A DNA stretch of 64,000 bases from RH-AL1 sp965277735. Lineage in GTDB: Bacteria; Pseudomonadota; Alphaproteobacteria; Rhizobiales; Beijerinckiaceae. Each line of letters begins with the position of its first letter. Position 1 is the stretch's first letter. Below are positions 43,109 through 52,566 of the stretch, piece by piece. The translations under genes were made by a program, and so were the position numbers. The DNA lies in NCBI GenBank assembly GCA_965277735.1, contig CBDIDO010000003.1:558001-622000 (forward strand), read 5' to 3'. Below the pieces are notes generated by a model. It made no database searches and was not told where the DNA came from. It was given only the letters and a program-made list of their open reading frames with translations.

Positions 43109-44632
43109 ATGACCCCAACCCGACGAGGTGCCCGTCGCGGCGGCCCGCGGCGGCTCGTCGCCAGGGCTATTGCGGCGCTCGCTCTGGCGCCGGCGCTTGG
43201 CGGCTGCATCCCCAACGCCATCGTGCCCGACACCACCCTCGATGTCCCCGGCCACTACCGCTACGCCGAGCCGAAGAGCGGCGGCGCGCCGCTTGAGGAT
43301 CATGCGACGGACTGGTGGCGGACCTTCCGCTCGCCGGAGTTGACCCGCTTCATGGAGGAGACCGAGGTCCAGAACCTCGACATCGCGGCGGCGATCGGCC
43401 AGGTCGAGCAGGCGGATGCCTTGGTGCGTCAGACGGGCGCGGCGCTGCTGCCCTCGATCACCGCCAACGATTCCGCGACGCGCTCGCTGTCCTCCTCGTC
43501 CATCTTCACGGGCGTCGGCTCCGGGAGCACGGGCACGACGAGCGGCACCTCGACCGTCGTCAGCGGCTCGTTCAGCAACACGCCGCGCACCGATCTCGTC
43601 GCCTCGTTCGGCGCGAGCTACCAGCTCGATTTCTGGGGCAAGAACCGCGCGACCTACAAGGCGGCGCAGGACAATGCCACGGCGAACCGCTGGAACCGGC
43701 AGACGGTGCAGCTCACCTCGCTCGCCTCGGCGGCGACGACCTATTACACGATCCTCTCGGCGCGCGAGCGCATCGCCTACGCCCGCCAGAACATCAAGGC
43801 GTCGAGCGACATCCTCAAGCTGATCCAGCTTCGCCAGACCGCCGGCACCGCCACCGACCTCGACGTCGCCCAGCAGGCGGCTCTGGTCGCCAATCTGAAG
43901 GCGTCGATCCCGCCGCTCGAGGTCATCGAGGCGCAGAACATCGCCGCGCTCGCCGTGCTGCTCGGGCGCGCCCCGGAGCATATCGAGGTGGCCGCGCGCA
44001 GCGTCCTCAAGGCGTCGGTGCCGGTGATCGCGCCGGGCATCCCGTCCGAGGTGCTGACGCGGCGCCCCGACGTCGAGTTCGCCGAGACGAGCCTCGAATC
44101 CGCGCACGGCAATCTCGTCGCGGCGCGCGCGGCCTTCTTCCCGCAGCTCAACCTCACCGCGCAGGGCGGCTTCGAGAGCCTGGCGTTGAAGACGCTGTTC
44201 TCGCCAGCCTCGACCTTCTACACCGCGGCCTTCAGCCTGGCGCAGCCGATCTTCGACGGCGGCCTTCTGCAGGGGCAGTTCGACCAGCAGAAGGGCATCC
44301 AGGACCAGCTCGTCGCGCAGTACAAGAAGACGGTGGTCACCGCCTTCTCGGATGTCGACAAGGCGTTGGCCGCTCTCAGATTGTATGCCGAACAAGAAGA
44401 ATTGACCCGCCAATCCCTTGTGGCGTCGCAGCGTGCCTTCCAATTGTCGCAGGACCGATTGAAGCAGGGTGTGCTCGACGTCGTCACGTTATTGCAAACG
44501 GAGCAGACGCTATTTACCACGCAGGACACCCTGATCCAGGTGCGGCTGCTCCGCTTCACCGAGGCGGTCGCGCTCTACCAGGCGCTGGGTGGTGGGTATG
44601 CTGGCGCGAAAGGGACCAGGGGCGGCACCTGA
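43109..44632 (+). CDS. Outer membrane lipoprotein channel of RND efflux system (NodT/OprM type)
   Basis: This 507-residue protein has a lipobox (ALAPALGGC, Cys33) and the TolC-fold repeats (SFGASYQLDFWGKNRATYKA, AARAAFFPQLNLTAQGGFES, FSLAQPIFDGGLLQGQFDQQ, LLQTEQTLFTTQDTLIQVRL). It would form the outer membrane exit duct. ATG 43109 was chosen because it starts directly before the signal peptide; 43052 is an upstream alternative. It heads an operon with the adaptor and two permeases. Confidence 0.92.
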   Translation: MTPTRRGARRGGPRRLVARAIAALALAPALGGCIPNAIVPDTTLDVPGHYRYAEPKSGGAPLEDHATDWWRTFRSPELTRFMEETEVQNLDIAAAIGQVEQADALVRQTGAALLPSITANDSATRSLSSSSIFTGVGSGSTGTTSGTSTVVSGSFSNTPRTDLVASFGASYQLDFWGKNRATYKAAQDNATANRWNRQTVQLTSLASAATTYYTILSARERIAYARQNIKASSDILKLIQLRQTAGTATDLDVAQQAALVANLKASIPPLEVIEAQNIAALAVLLGRAPEHIEVAARSVLKASVPVIAPGIPSEVLTRRPDVEFAETSLESAHGNLVAARAAFFPQLNLTAQGGFESLALKTLFSPASTFYTAAFSLAQPIFDGGLLQGQFDQQKGIQDQLVAQYKKTVVTAFSDVDKALAALRLYAEQEELTRQSLVASQRAFQLSQDRLKQGVLDVVTLLQTEQTLFTTQDTLIQVRLLRFTEAVALYQALGGGYAGAKGTRGGT

Positions 44633-44672
44633 GCCTCGCGCGACCGGCTCCGCACCGAGGAGGCCGATCGAG

Positions 44673-46007
44673 ATGAGGCGGATCTGGCGGTTTCTCGCCT
44701 GGGCGACGGGGATCGCGGTGGTGCTCGCCTTGGCGATCCCGCTGTTCACGACCAGCCTCCTTAACAAGCCGGGCGCTGAGAAGCACGCCGGCGGCCACGG
44801 TGGCCGTGGCAAGCACGGCGGCGGTGACGAGGGGCCGATCCCGGTCCTGACCGCCGCGGCGCGCCAGGCCGACGTGCCGGTCTATGTCGAAGGCGTCGGC
44901 ACCGGGCAGGCGCTGAACTCGGTGCTGATCCGCTCGCAGGTCGACGGCATCCTGATGAAGCTGAATTTCGTCGAAGGGCAGGACGTCAAGGCCGGCGACC
45001 TCGTGGCGCAGATCGACCCGCGCCTCTACAAGGCCGCCTACGACCAGAACGTCGCCAAGAAGCAGCAGGACGAGGCGCTGCTGACGAACGCCAAGCTCGA
45101 CCTCGCCCGCTACAAGATGCTGGCGCAGACCAAGGCCGGCACGCAGCAGCAATACGATACGCAGGTCGCCACCGTCGCGCAGGACCAGGCGCAGGTGGCG
45201 CTCGACCAGGCGATGATCGATTCCTCGGCGACGACGCTCTCCTACACCAACATCACCTCGCCGATCGCCGGCCGCGTCGGCATCCGCAATGTGGATGTCG
45301 GCAATCTCGTGCACGCGGCCGATACGACGGGCATCGTCACGATCTCGCAGATCCAGCCGATCAGCGTGTTCTTCAACGTGCCGCAGCAGGAGTTGCCGCG
45401 CATCAACAAGGCCTCGCTCGCCGGCCAGCTCGACGTCCAGGCAACGGATTCCGCCGGCAAGGCCGTCGTCGACCATGGCGTGCTCGCCGCGATCAACAAC
45501 ACGATCGACGCGACGACCGGAACGGTGAAGCTGCGCGCCAACTTCCCCAACCACGACCTGCAGCTGTGGCCCGGCATCTTCGTCAACGTCCGCCTCAAGG
45601 TGGAGACGCTGAAGGACGCGGTGGTCATCCCCGTCGGCGCGCTGCAGCGCGGGCCGAAGGGCGCCTTCGTCTTCACCGCCACTGCCGCCCAAAGCCAAGG
45701 CAACAACGACAAGGACAAGCCGACCGCGAAGATGGTCGATGTCGAGGCGGGCCAGCAGGACGACACGCAGGCCGTCATCGTGAGCGGGCTGAAGGCCGGC
45801 GATTCGATCGTCACCTCCGGCTTCCAGAAGCTCACCGACGGCGCCAAGATCGCGCCCTCGCCGGACAAGGCCGCCGCGCGTACCGCGTCCGAGGAAGGCG
45901 GCCCGGCGCTGCACGAGCAGGGCGTGACGCCACCGGCCGAGAGCCAGGACACGCCGGGGCGGCCGCATCGCAGGCGCGGCGCGCGCCAGAGCACGACCAC
46001 CGAATGA
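44673..46007 (+). CDS. RND efflux periplasmic adaptor (MdtA-like)
   Basis: This 444-residue membrane-fusion protein has one N-terminal helix (WATGIAVVLALAIPLF), a short His/Gly-rich stretch (AEKHAGGHGGRGKHGGGDE), the lipoyl/hairpin region (GQALNSVLIRSQVDGILMKL, DLVAQIDPRLYKAAYDQNVA) and barrel domains. GAGGAGG precedes the ATG by 10 nt, so the upstream codons to 44589 are not used. Its stop overlaps the first permease (ATGA). The His-rich segment is unusual and might bind metal. Confidence 0.92.
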   Translation: MRRIWRFLAWATGIAVVLALAIPLFTTSLLNKPGAEKHAGGHGGRGKHGGGDEGPIPVLTAAARQADVPVYVEGVGTGQALNSVLIRSQVDGILMKLNFVEGQDVKAGDLVAQIDPRLYKAAYDQNVAKKQQDEALLTNAKLDLARYKMLAQTKAGTQQQYDTQVATVAQDQAQVALDQAMIDSSATTLSYTNITSPIAGRVGIRNVDVGNLVHAADTTGIVTISQIQPISVFFNVPQQELPRINKASLAGQLDVQATDSAGKAVVDHGVLAAINNTIDATTGTVKLRANFPNHDLQLWPGIFVNVRLKVETLKDAVVIPVGALQRGPKGAFVFTATAAQSQGNNDKDKPTAKMVDVEAGQQDDTQAVIVSGLKAGDSIVTSGFQKLTDGAKIAPSPDKAAARTASEEGGPALHEQGVTPPAESQDTPGRPHRRRGARQSTTTE

Positions 46008-49000
46008 GTATCTCGGCGCTCTTCATCAGGCGGCCGGTCGCGACACTGCTGCTCGCGATCGCAATCCTGCTCGGGGGCGCGCTCGGCTACAATTACCTCG
46101 CCGTCGCGGCGCTGCCGCAGGTCGATTTCCCGACGATCCAGATCACGACGCAATTGCCCGGCGCGAGCCCGGAGACGATGGCGGAGCTGGTGACCGCGCC
46201 GCTCGAGCGCCAGCTCGGGCAGATTCCGTCGCTGACCACGATGACCTCGTCCTCCGCCTTCGCGCTGTCCGAGGTCACGCTGCAGTTCGATCTCAACCGC
46301 AACATCGACGACGCCGCGCAGGACGTGCAGGCGGCGATCAATTCGGCCGGCTCGACGCTGCCGAAGAACCTGCCGTATCCGCCCGTCTACTCGAAGGTGA
46401 ACCCGGCCGACACCGCGGTGATCGAGATCGCGCTGACCTCGAAGACGATCCCCGTGCGCGCGATGAGCGACCTCGCCGACACGCTGATCGGCCAGCGCCT
46501 CTCCGAGGTCTCGGGCGTCGGCCATGTCGGCATCCTCGGCGGCGTCAAGCCGGCCGTGCGCATCCAGGCCGACCTCTCGCGCCTCGCCGATTACGGGGTC
46601 GGCATGGAGGACCTGCGCACGGCGATCGCCAATGCCAACGTCGCCGGCGCCAAGGGCTCGCTCGACGGCGCCAAGCAGGCCTATGCGATCGGCGCCAACG
46701 ACCAGCTCGAGAACGCCGACGCCTACAGGAACGTGGTCGTCACCTATCGCAACAGCGCGCCGGTGCTGATCTCGGATGTCGCCGACGTGGTCGACGGGCT
46801 CGAGAATGCGCATGTCGCCGGCTGGTACCAGGGCAAGCCCGCCGTCATCATCGACGTGCAGCGCCAGCCGGGCGCCAATGTCGTGCGCACGGTCGGGCGC
46901 CTGCGCGCCGAGCTCGACAAGCTGAAAGTGCAGCTGCCGGCCGGCGTCGACCTCGCCATCGTCAGCGACCGCACCGGCACGATCAAGGCCTCGATCGCCG
47001 ACGTGCAGTTCACGCTGATGCTGTCGGTGTTGCTCGTCGTGCTGGTGGTGCTCGTCTTCCTGCGCTCGATCCGCGCTACCCTCATCGCCGGCGTCGCGCT
47101 GCCGCTGTCGCTGATCGGCACGTTCGGCGTGATGTATTTCCTGAACTTCAGCCTCGACAACCTGTCGCTGATGGCGCTGACGATCGGTACCGGCTTCGTC
47201 GTCGATGATGCGATCGTCATGATCGAGAACATCGTCCGCCATCTCGAAATGGGCGAGGAGCCGATCCACGCGGCGCTGAAGGGCGCGCGCGAGATCGGCT
47301 TCACGGTGATCTCGCTGACCGTGTCGCTCGTCGCGGTGTTTATCCCGCTGCTGTTCATGACCGGCATCGTCGGGCGCATGTTCCGCGAGTTCGCGCTGGT
47401 GCTGACCATCGCCGTCGTCGTCTCGGCGATCGTCTCGCTGACGCTGACGCCGATGATGTGCGGCCAGCTGCTGCGCCGGAGTGAGCAGGATCATGCGAAG
47501 CCGCCGGGGCGGCTGGCGCGGCTCGGCGACGGCTTCACCGCGCGCTACCGCGGCAGCCTCGAATGGGTGCTGCGCCACCAGACGCTGATGCTGCTGGTCA
47601 CCGTCGGCACGCTGGCCGCGACGCTGGCGCTCTACGTCACTATCCCGAAGGGCTTCCTGCCGCCCGAAGATACCGGGCTGATCTCGGCCGTCACGAACGC
47701 GGATTCCTCGGTGTCGTTCGAGGAGATGTCGCGCCTGCAGAAGCGCGTGGCGGCGATCGTCCGCGACGATCCGGCCGTCGAAGGCGTCACCTCCGTCGTC
47801 GGCGTCGGCACCGTCAACGCGACGCCGAATGCCGGCAAGCTCTCGATCGTCCTCAAGTCGCGCGAGTCCGGCCGCGACGGCGTCAAGGCGATCATCGCGC
47901 GGCTGCGCGACGAGCTCGCGCCGCTGCCGAAGATCACGGTCGCCTTCCAGAGCGTGCAGGACATCCAGATCACCGCGCAATCGTCGCGCGCGCAGTACCA
48001 GTACACGCTGAACGGCACGAAGACCGCCGAGGTCAGCGACTGGTCGAACAAGCTCGTCGCCGCGCTGCGCACGTCGTCGGTGTTGCGCGACGTCGCCTCC
48101 GAGGCCGAGGACGGCGGCCCGCGCCTGTTCGTCAAGATCGACCGGCAGCTCGCCGGGCGGCTCGGCATCTCGGTGCAGAACATCAACGACACGCTCTACG
48201 ACGCCTTCGGCCAGCGCCAGGTCTCGACGATCTACGCGCAGACCAACCAGTATCGCGTCGTGCTCGAGGCGCAGCCGCGCTATCTCGCCGAGACATCTTC
48301 ACTCAAGAATTTGTACGTGTCGTCGGACGTCGCCGCGCAGGTGCCGCTGTCGACCTTCACGACGCTGACGCACGACACCGCGCCGCTCTCCGTCCAGCAC
48401 ACCGAGCAATTCCCGGCGGTGACGATCAGCTTCAACCTGGAGGACGGCGAGTCGCTGAGCAATGCGGTGCAGGCGATCGCCGATGCCAGCACGGCGATCG
48501 GCATGCCGCCCTCGATCACCGGCGTGTTTGCCGGCGATGCGGCGGAATTCGCGAGCTCGCTTCAGAACGAGCCCTGGCTCATCCTCGCCGCGGCGATCAC
48601 GATCTACATCGTGCTCGGCGTGCTCTACGAGAGCGCGATCCACCCGATCACCATTCTGTCGACGCTGCCCTCGGCCGGCGTCGGCGCGCTGCTCGCTCTG
48701 ATGGCGTTCAAGATGGACCTGTCGCTGATCGGGCTGATCGGCATCGTGCTGCTGATGGGCATCGTCAAGAAGAACGCGATCATGATCATCGACTTCGCGC
48801 TCGATGCGGAGCGCGGCGAAGGTTTGAGCCCGCACGAGGCGATCATCCAGGCCTCGCTCCTGCGCTTCCGCCCGATCATGATGACGACGATGGCCGCGTT
48901 GCTCGGCGCGCTGCCGCTCGCGCTCGCCACCGGCACGGGCTCCGAGCTGCGCAACCCGCTCGGGGTCTCGATCGTCGGCGGCCTGCTGCTGAGCCAGCTC

Positions 49001-49135
49001 ATCACGCTCTACACGACGCCGGTGATCTACATCGCGCTGGAGCGCGTCCGCTACCGCTTCTTCGGTGAGATCAAGCACGCCGACCCGGAGGCGGAGACGC
49101 CCGAGGAGTACGAGCACCGCAGGGCCGCGGAATGA
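46004..49135 (+). CDS. RND efflux permease, MdtB-like
   Basis: This 1043-residue pump protein has 12 helices in two halves and two large periplasmic domains. The conserved proton-relay motif in helix 4 is present (IGTGFVVDDAIVMIENIV, double Asp). The start is SALFIRRPVATLLLAIAIL. It is followed by a second permease overlapping by ATGA, as in mdtABC, where two permeases form a heterotrimer. Likely drives drug or bile-salt-like compound export by proton antiport; the substrate is unknown. Confidence 0.93.
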   Translation: MSISALFIRRPVATLLLAIAILLGGALGYNYLAVAALPQVDFPTIQITTQLPGASPETMAELVTAPLERQLGQIPSLTTMTSSSAFALSEVTLQFDLNRNIDDAAQDVQAAINSAGSTLPKNLPYPPVYSKVNPADTAVIEIALTSKTIPVRAMSDLADTLIGQRLSEVSGVGHVGILGGVKPAVRIQADLSRLADYGVGMEDLRTAIANANVAGAKGSLDGAKQAYAIGANDQLENADAYRNVVVTYRNSAPVLISDVADVVDGLENAHVAGWYQGKPAVIIDVQRQPGANVVRTVGRLRAELDKLKVQLPAGVDLAIVSDRTGTIKASIADVQFTLMLSVLLVVLVVLVFLRSIRATLIAGVALPLSLIGTFGVMYFLNFSLDNLSLMALTIGTGFVVDDAIVMIENIVRHLEMGEEPIHAALKGAREIGFTVISLTVSLVAVFIPLLFMTGIVGRMFREFALVLTIAVVVSAIVSLTLTPMMCGQLLRRSEQDHAKPPGRLARLGDGFTARYRGSLEWVLRHQTLMLLVTVGTLAATLALYVTIPKGFLPPEDTGLISAVTNADSSVSFEEMSRLQKRVAAIVRDDPAVEGVTSVVGVGTVNATPNAGKLSIVLKSRESGRDGVKAIIARLRDELAPLPKITVAFQSVQDIQITAQSSRAQYQYTLNGTKTAEVSDWSNKLVAALRTSSVLRDVASEAEDGGPRLFVKIDRQLAGRLGISVQNINDTLYDAFGQRQVSTIYAQTNQYRVVLEAQPRYLAETSSLKNLYVSSDVAAQVPLSTFTTLTHDTAPLSVQHTEQFPAVTISFNLEDGESLSNAVQAIADASTAIGMPPSITGVFAGDAAEFASSLQNEPWLILAAAITIYIVLGVLYESAIHPITILSTLPSAGVGALLALMAFKMDLSLIGLIGIVLLMGIVKKNAIMIIDFALDAERGEGLSPHEAIIQASLLRFRPIMMTTMAALLGALPLALATGTGSELRNPLGVSIVGGLLLSQLITLYTTPVIYIALERVRYRFFGEIKHADPEAETPEEYEHRRAAE

Positions 49136-52100
49136 ATTTTTCCGCGCCGTTCATTCGCCGGCCGATCGGCACGTTCCTGCTGGCGATCGGCGTGTTCCTG
49201 CTCGGCGCCGTCAGCTACGGCCTGCTGCCGGTCGCGAGCCTGCCGAGCATCGACTTTCCGGCCGTGTTCATCGCCACGCAATATCCCGGTGCGAGCCCGG
49301 AGAACATGGCCTCGACCGTCGCCGGGCCGATCGAACGGCGCGTCGGCGAGATCGCCGGCGTCACCGAGCTCACCTCGGTCAACTCGCTCGGCTCGTCGGT
49401 CATCATCGTCCTGTTCGATCTGTCGCGGAACGTCGCCGCGGCCGCGCGCGACGTGCAGGCGGCGCTGAACGCGGCGGCGACCGACCTGCCGACCGGGCTT
49501 CCCAACGTCCCGATCTTCCGCAAGGCCAACCCCAACAACATCCCCGTCCTCATCCTCGCGGTGACATCGGACACGCTGTCGCCGTCGGCGGTGTATGACG
49601 CCGCCGACAGCGTGCTGATCCAGCGCATCTCGCAGGTCACCGGCGTGTCGGACGTCTCGGTGGCCGGCGCCGACCAGCCGGCGATCCGCGTCACGGCGGA
49701 CCCCAAGCGGCTCTCGTCGATGGGGCTCTCGCAGGACGACGTGCGCACCACGATCGTCAACGCCAACGCGCTGTCGCCGACCGGCGCGATCGACGGCCAG
49801 GTCTACGGCCGCACGATCGCCACCGACGACCAGCTCAAGACGCTGGAGGACTACAGGAACCTCGTCGTCCGGAACGTGTCCGGCCGCAGCGTCCTCCTGT
49901 CCGATGTCGCCGATGTCGAGAACGGCACGCGCAACGGCCGCTCGGAGGCGACCTTCAACGGCAAGCCGGCGGTGCTGATCTACGTCCGCAAGCAATCCTC
50001 CGCCAACGTCATCGAGACCGTCGACAAGGTGAAGGCGCTGATCCCCGAGATCCAGCGCTTCATGCCGGCCGGGATCGAGGTCTCGATCCTCAACGACCGC
50101 ACGACCTCGATCCGCGCCAGCGTCGACGACATGCTGGCCACGCTCCTCGTCACCATCCTCCTCGTGATGATGGTGGTGTTCGTCTTCCTGCGCCGGGTCA
50201 CGCCGACGGCGGCCGCCGGCGTCACCGTGCCGCTCGCGCTCGCCGGCACGTTCGCGATGATGTATCTCGTCGGCTTCTCGATCGACAATATCTCGCTGAT
50301 GGCGCTCGCCACCTCCGTCGGCTTCGTCGTCGACGATGCGATCGTGATGATCGAGAACATCGAGAAGCTCCGCCACGAGGGCCTCTCGCCGATGCGGGCC
50401 GCGCTCGTCGGCTCGCGGCAGATCGGCTTCACCGTCATCTCGATCTCGGTCTCGCTGATGGCGGCGTTCATCCCGCTGCTGCTGCTTGGCGGCGTCGCCG
50501 GCATGCTGTTCCGCGAGTTCTCGGTGACGCTCGCCTTCGCGATCATCATCTCGACGGTGGCCTCGCTGACCATCACGCCGATGATCTGCGCGAACTTCAC
50601 CAGCAAGAAGCCGCCGCGCGCGCCGAACCGTTTCGATCGCATCGTCGAGGGCGTGCTGTCGCGCAACGCCGCGCTCTATGCCTTGACGCTGCGCTACGTG
50701 CTGCGCCACCGCCTGCTCACGCTGCTCGTCATGGCCGGCACGATCGGGCTGACGGTGTTCCTGTTCATCAAGACGCCGAAAGGCGTTTTTCCGGACGACG
50801 AGACCGATCTCATCATGGGCACGACCGAGGCGTCGGCCGCGATCTCGTATCAGGCGCTGGTACCCCTGCAGCATCGCGCCGCGCAGATCGTGCGAGACGA
50901 CCCCGCTGTCGCCGAGGTCGGCTCGTCGGTCGGCAATTCCGGCACGGGGCCGAACTCGGCCGAGGTCAACGAGGGCAAGCTCTTCATCTCGCTGAAGCCG
51001 GTCAACGAGCTCAACGGCGACACCACGGCGCTGATCGTCGACCGGCTGCGCAACAAGCTGAAAAAGGTGGTCGGGCTCGACACGTTCCTCATCCCGCGCA
51101 CCGACCTCAGGTTCGGCGGCCGCGATACCAAGTCGGCGCTGAGCTACACGCTCACCGACAGCGACTACGCCGAGCTGACGCAATATTATCCGCTTGTCGA
51201 GGACCGGCTGAAGAAGATCCCCGGCCTCGTCGACGTGACGACCGACCACGAGGCGGCTGGCCTCCAGGCCAACGTGATCGTCGACCGGCTCGCGGCCTCG
51301 CGCATGCTCGTCACCATGGCCAACATCGACAATTCGCTGAACAACGCCTTCGCGCAGCGCCAGATCTCCACCATCTACTCGCCGCGCAACCAGTACCGCG
51401 TCATCCTGGAATCGCCGTTGAGCCAGCAGCGCGGCCTCAACGACATCCTCGCGACCTTCGTGCCGGCCGGCGTCAGCCTGCAGAACTCGACGGCACTGTC
51501 GGGCGGCAGCGTGCAGACGGCGCTCAATACGACCCCGAACAACGGCCAGGCGCAGACCCCGACCACAGGGACCTCGACGCAGACGGCCACCGCATCCTCC
51601 GCGAGCTCGTCGGCGGCGACGGCGAACATCACCGCCGTGCAGGGCACGACGAGCGGCGGCGCGACGGTGACCGCCAACCCGACAGGCCAGGTCCGGCTGC
51701 AGTCGATGGCGCATATCGAGGTCGGCACGGCGCCGCTCAGCGTCAATCACCAAGGCCAGTTCCCCGAGGTGACGATCAGCTTCAACCTGAAGCCCGGCAC
51801 GATCCAGGAAGAGGCGTCGAACGCCGTGCTCGCCGCCATCGCCGACATGCGCCTGCCCGACACGCTGCACGGCGGCTTCTCGGGCGATGCGAAGCTGTTC
51901 CAGCAGAGCTCGAGCGGCCAGGGGCCGCTGCTCTGGGCGGCACTGATCTCCGTCTATATCGTGCTCGGCGTGCTCTACGAGAGCTTCGCGCATCCGCTCA
52001 CGATCATCTCGACGCTGCCGTCGGCCGGGCTCGGCGCGCTGCTGGCGCTCAACATGACCGGCACGCAGCTCACCCTGATCGCCTTCATCGGCATCGTGCT

Positions 52101-52473
52101 GCTCGTCGGCATCGTGAAGAAGAACGGCATCATGCTGGTCGATTTCGCGCTGAATGCCGAGCGCCAGCGCGGGTTGCCGGCGGAGGAGGCGATCTACGAG
52201 GCCTGCGTCGAGCGCTTCCGGCCGATCCTGATGACGACGCTCGCCGCGCTGCTCGGCGCATTGCCGCTGATGCTGGCGTCAGGCCCCGGCTCGGCGCTGC
52301 GCCGGCCGCTCGGCATCACGATCGCCGGCGGCCTCATCGTGTCGCAGATGCTGACGCTCTACACGACGCCGGTGATCTACCTCTATCTCGACAAGCTGCA
52401 CCACCGCCTGCGCCGCATGAGGATCCCACGCCGGTTCGGGCGCGGCAGGCGGGAAACGGCGCCGGCGGAGTAG
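49132..52473 (+). CDS. RND efflux permease, MdtC-like, with low-complexity insert
   Basis: This 1113-residue permease is about 70 residues longer than its partner. The helix-4 motif is intact (SVGFVVDDAIVMIENIEK). An extra Ser/Thr/Ala/Gly stretch of roughly 75 residues (about residues 780-855, around QTATASSASSSAATANITAV) splits the second porter/docking region between ATFVPAG and LQSMAHIEVG. It overlaps the first permease by ATGA, so the pair is probably a heteromeric pump. Confidence 0.93.
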   Translation: MNFSAPFIRRPIGTFLLAIGVFLLGAVSYGLLPVASLPSIDFPAVFIATQYPGASPENMASTVAGPIERRVGEIAGVTELTSVNSLGSSVIIVLFDLSRNVAAAARDVQAALNAAATDLPTGLPNVPIFRKANPNNIPVLILAVTSDTLSPSAVYDAADSVLIQRISQVTGVSDVSVAGADQPAIRVTADPKRLSSMGLSQDDVRTTIVNANALSPTGAIDGQVYGRTIATDDQLKTLEDYRNLVVRNVSGRSVLLSDVADVENGTRNGRSEATFNGKPAVLIYVRKQSSANVIETVDKVKALIPEIQRFMPAGIEVSILNDRTTSIRASVDDMLATLLVTILLVMMVVFVFLRRVTPTAAAGVTVPLALAGTFAMMYLVGFSIDNISLMALATSVGFVVDDAIVMIENIEKLRHEGLSPMRAALVGSRQIGFTVISISVSLMAAFIPLLLLGGVAGMLFREFSVTLAFAIIISTVASLTITPMICANFTSKKPPRAPNRFDRIVEGVLSRNAALYALTLRYVLRHRLLTLLVMAGTIGLTVFLFIKTPKGVFPDDETDLIMGTTEASAAISYQALVPLQHRAAQIVRDDPAVAEVGSSVGNSGTGPNSAEVNEGKLFISLKPVNELNGDTTALIVDRLRNKLKKVVGLDTFLIPRTDLRFGGRDTKSALSYTLTDSDYAELTQYYPLVEDRLKKIPGLVDVTTDHEAAGLQANVIVDRLAASRMLVTMANIDNSLNNAFAQRQISTIYSPRNQYRVILESPLSQQRGLNDILATFVPAGVSLQNSTALSGGSVQTALNTTPNNGQAQTPTTGTSTQTATASSASSSAATANITAVQGTTSGGATVTANPTGQVRLQSMAHIEVGTAPLSVNHQGQFPEVTISFNLKPGTIQEEASNAVLAAIADMRLPDTLHGGFSGDAKLFQQSSSGQGPLLWAALISVYIVLGVLYESFAHPLTIISTLPSAGLGALLALNMTGTQLTLIAFIGIVLLVGIVKKNGIMLVDFALNAERQRGLPAEEAIYEACVERFRPILMTTLAALLGALPLMLASGPGSALRRPLGITIAGGLIVSQMLTLYTTPVIYLYLDKLHHRLRRMRIPRRFGRGRRETAPAE

Positions 52474-52486
52474 AGCCGCAGACCGT

Positions 52487-52510
52487 CCTTCTCCCGCTTG
52501 CGGGAGAAGG
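52487..52510. repeat. CCTTCTCCCGC palindromic repeat
   Basis: Perfect 11-bp arms (CCTTCTCCCGC / GCGGGAGAAGG) with a TT loop follow the second permease gene and precede the glucosidase. Its right arm would form part of the leader. Same family as the copies at 27259 and in uvrC. Confidence 0.8.
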
Positions 52511-52566
52511 AAAAGCATGGCGAGGCAGGACACTTGCAAGGGGACCGCGGGCAGCGGGAGACGCTC

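Noticed and set aside
45242..51993. Long minus-strand frames opposite the two RND permeases
   Set aside because: They are repetitive Asp/Arg/His-rich shadows; the plus-strand proteins have complete RND motifs.
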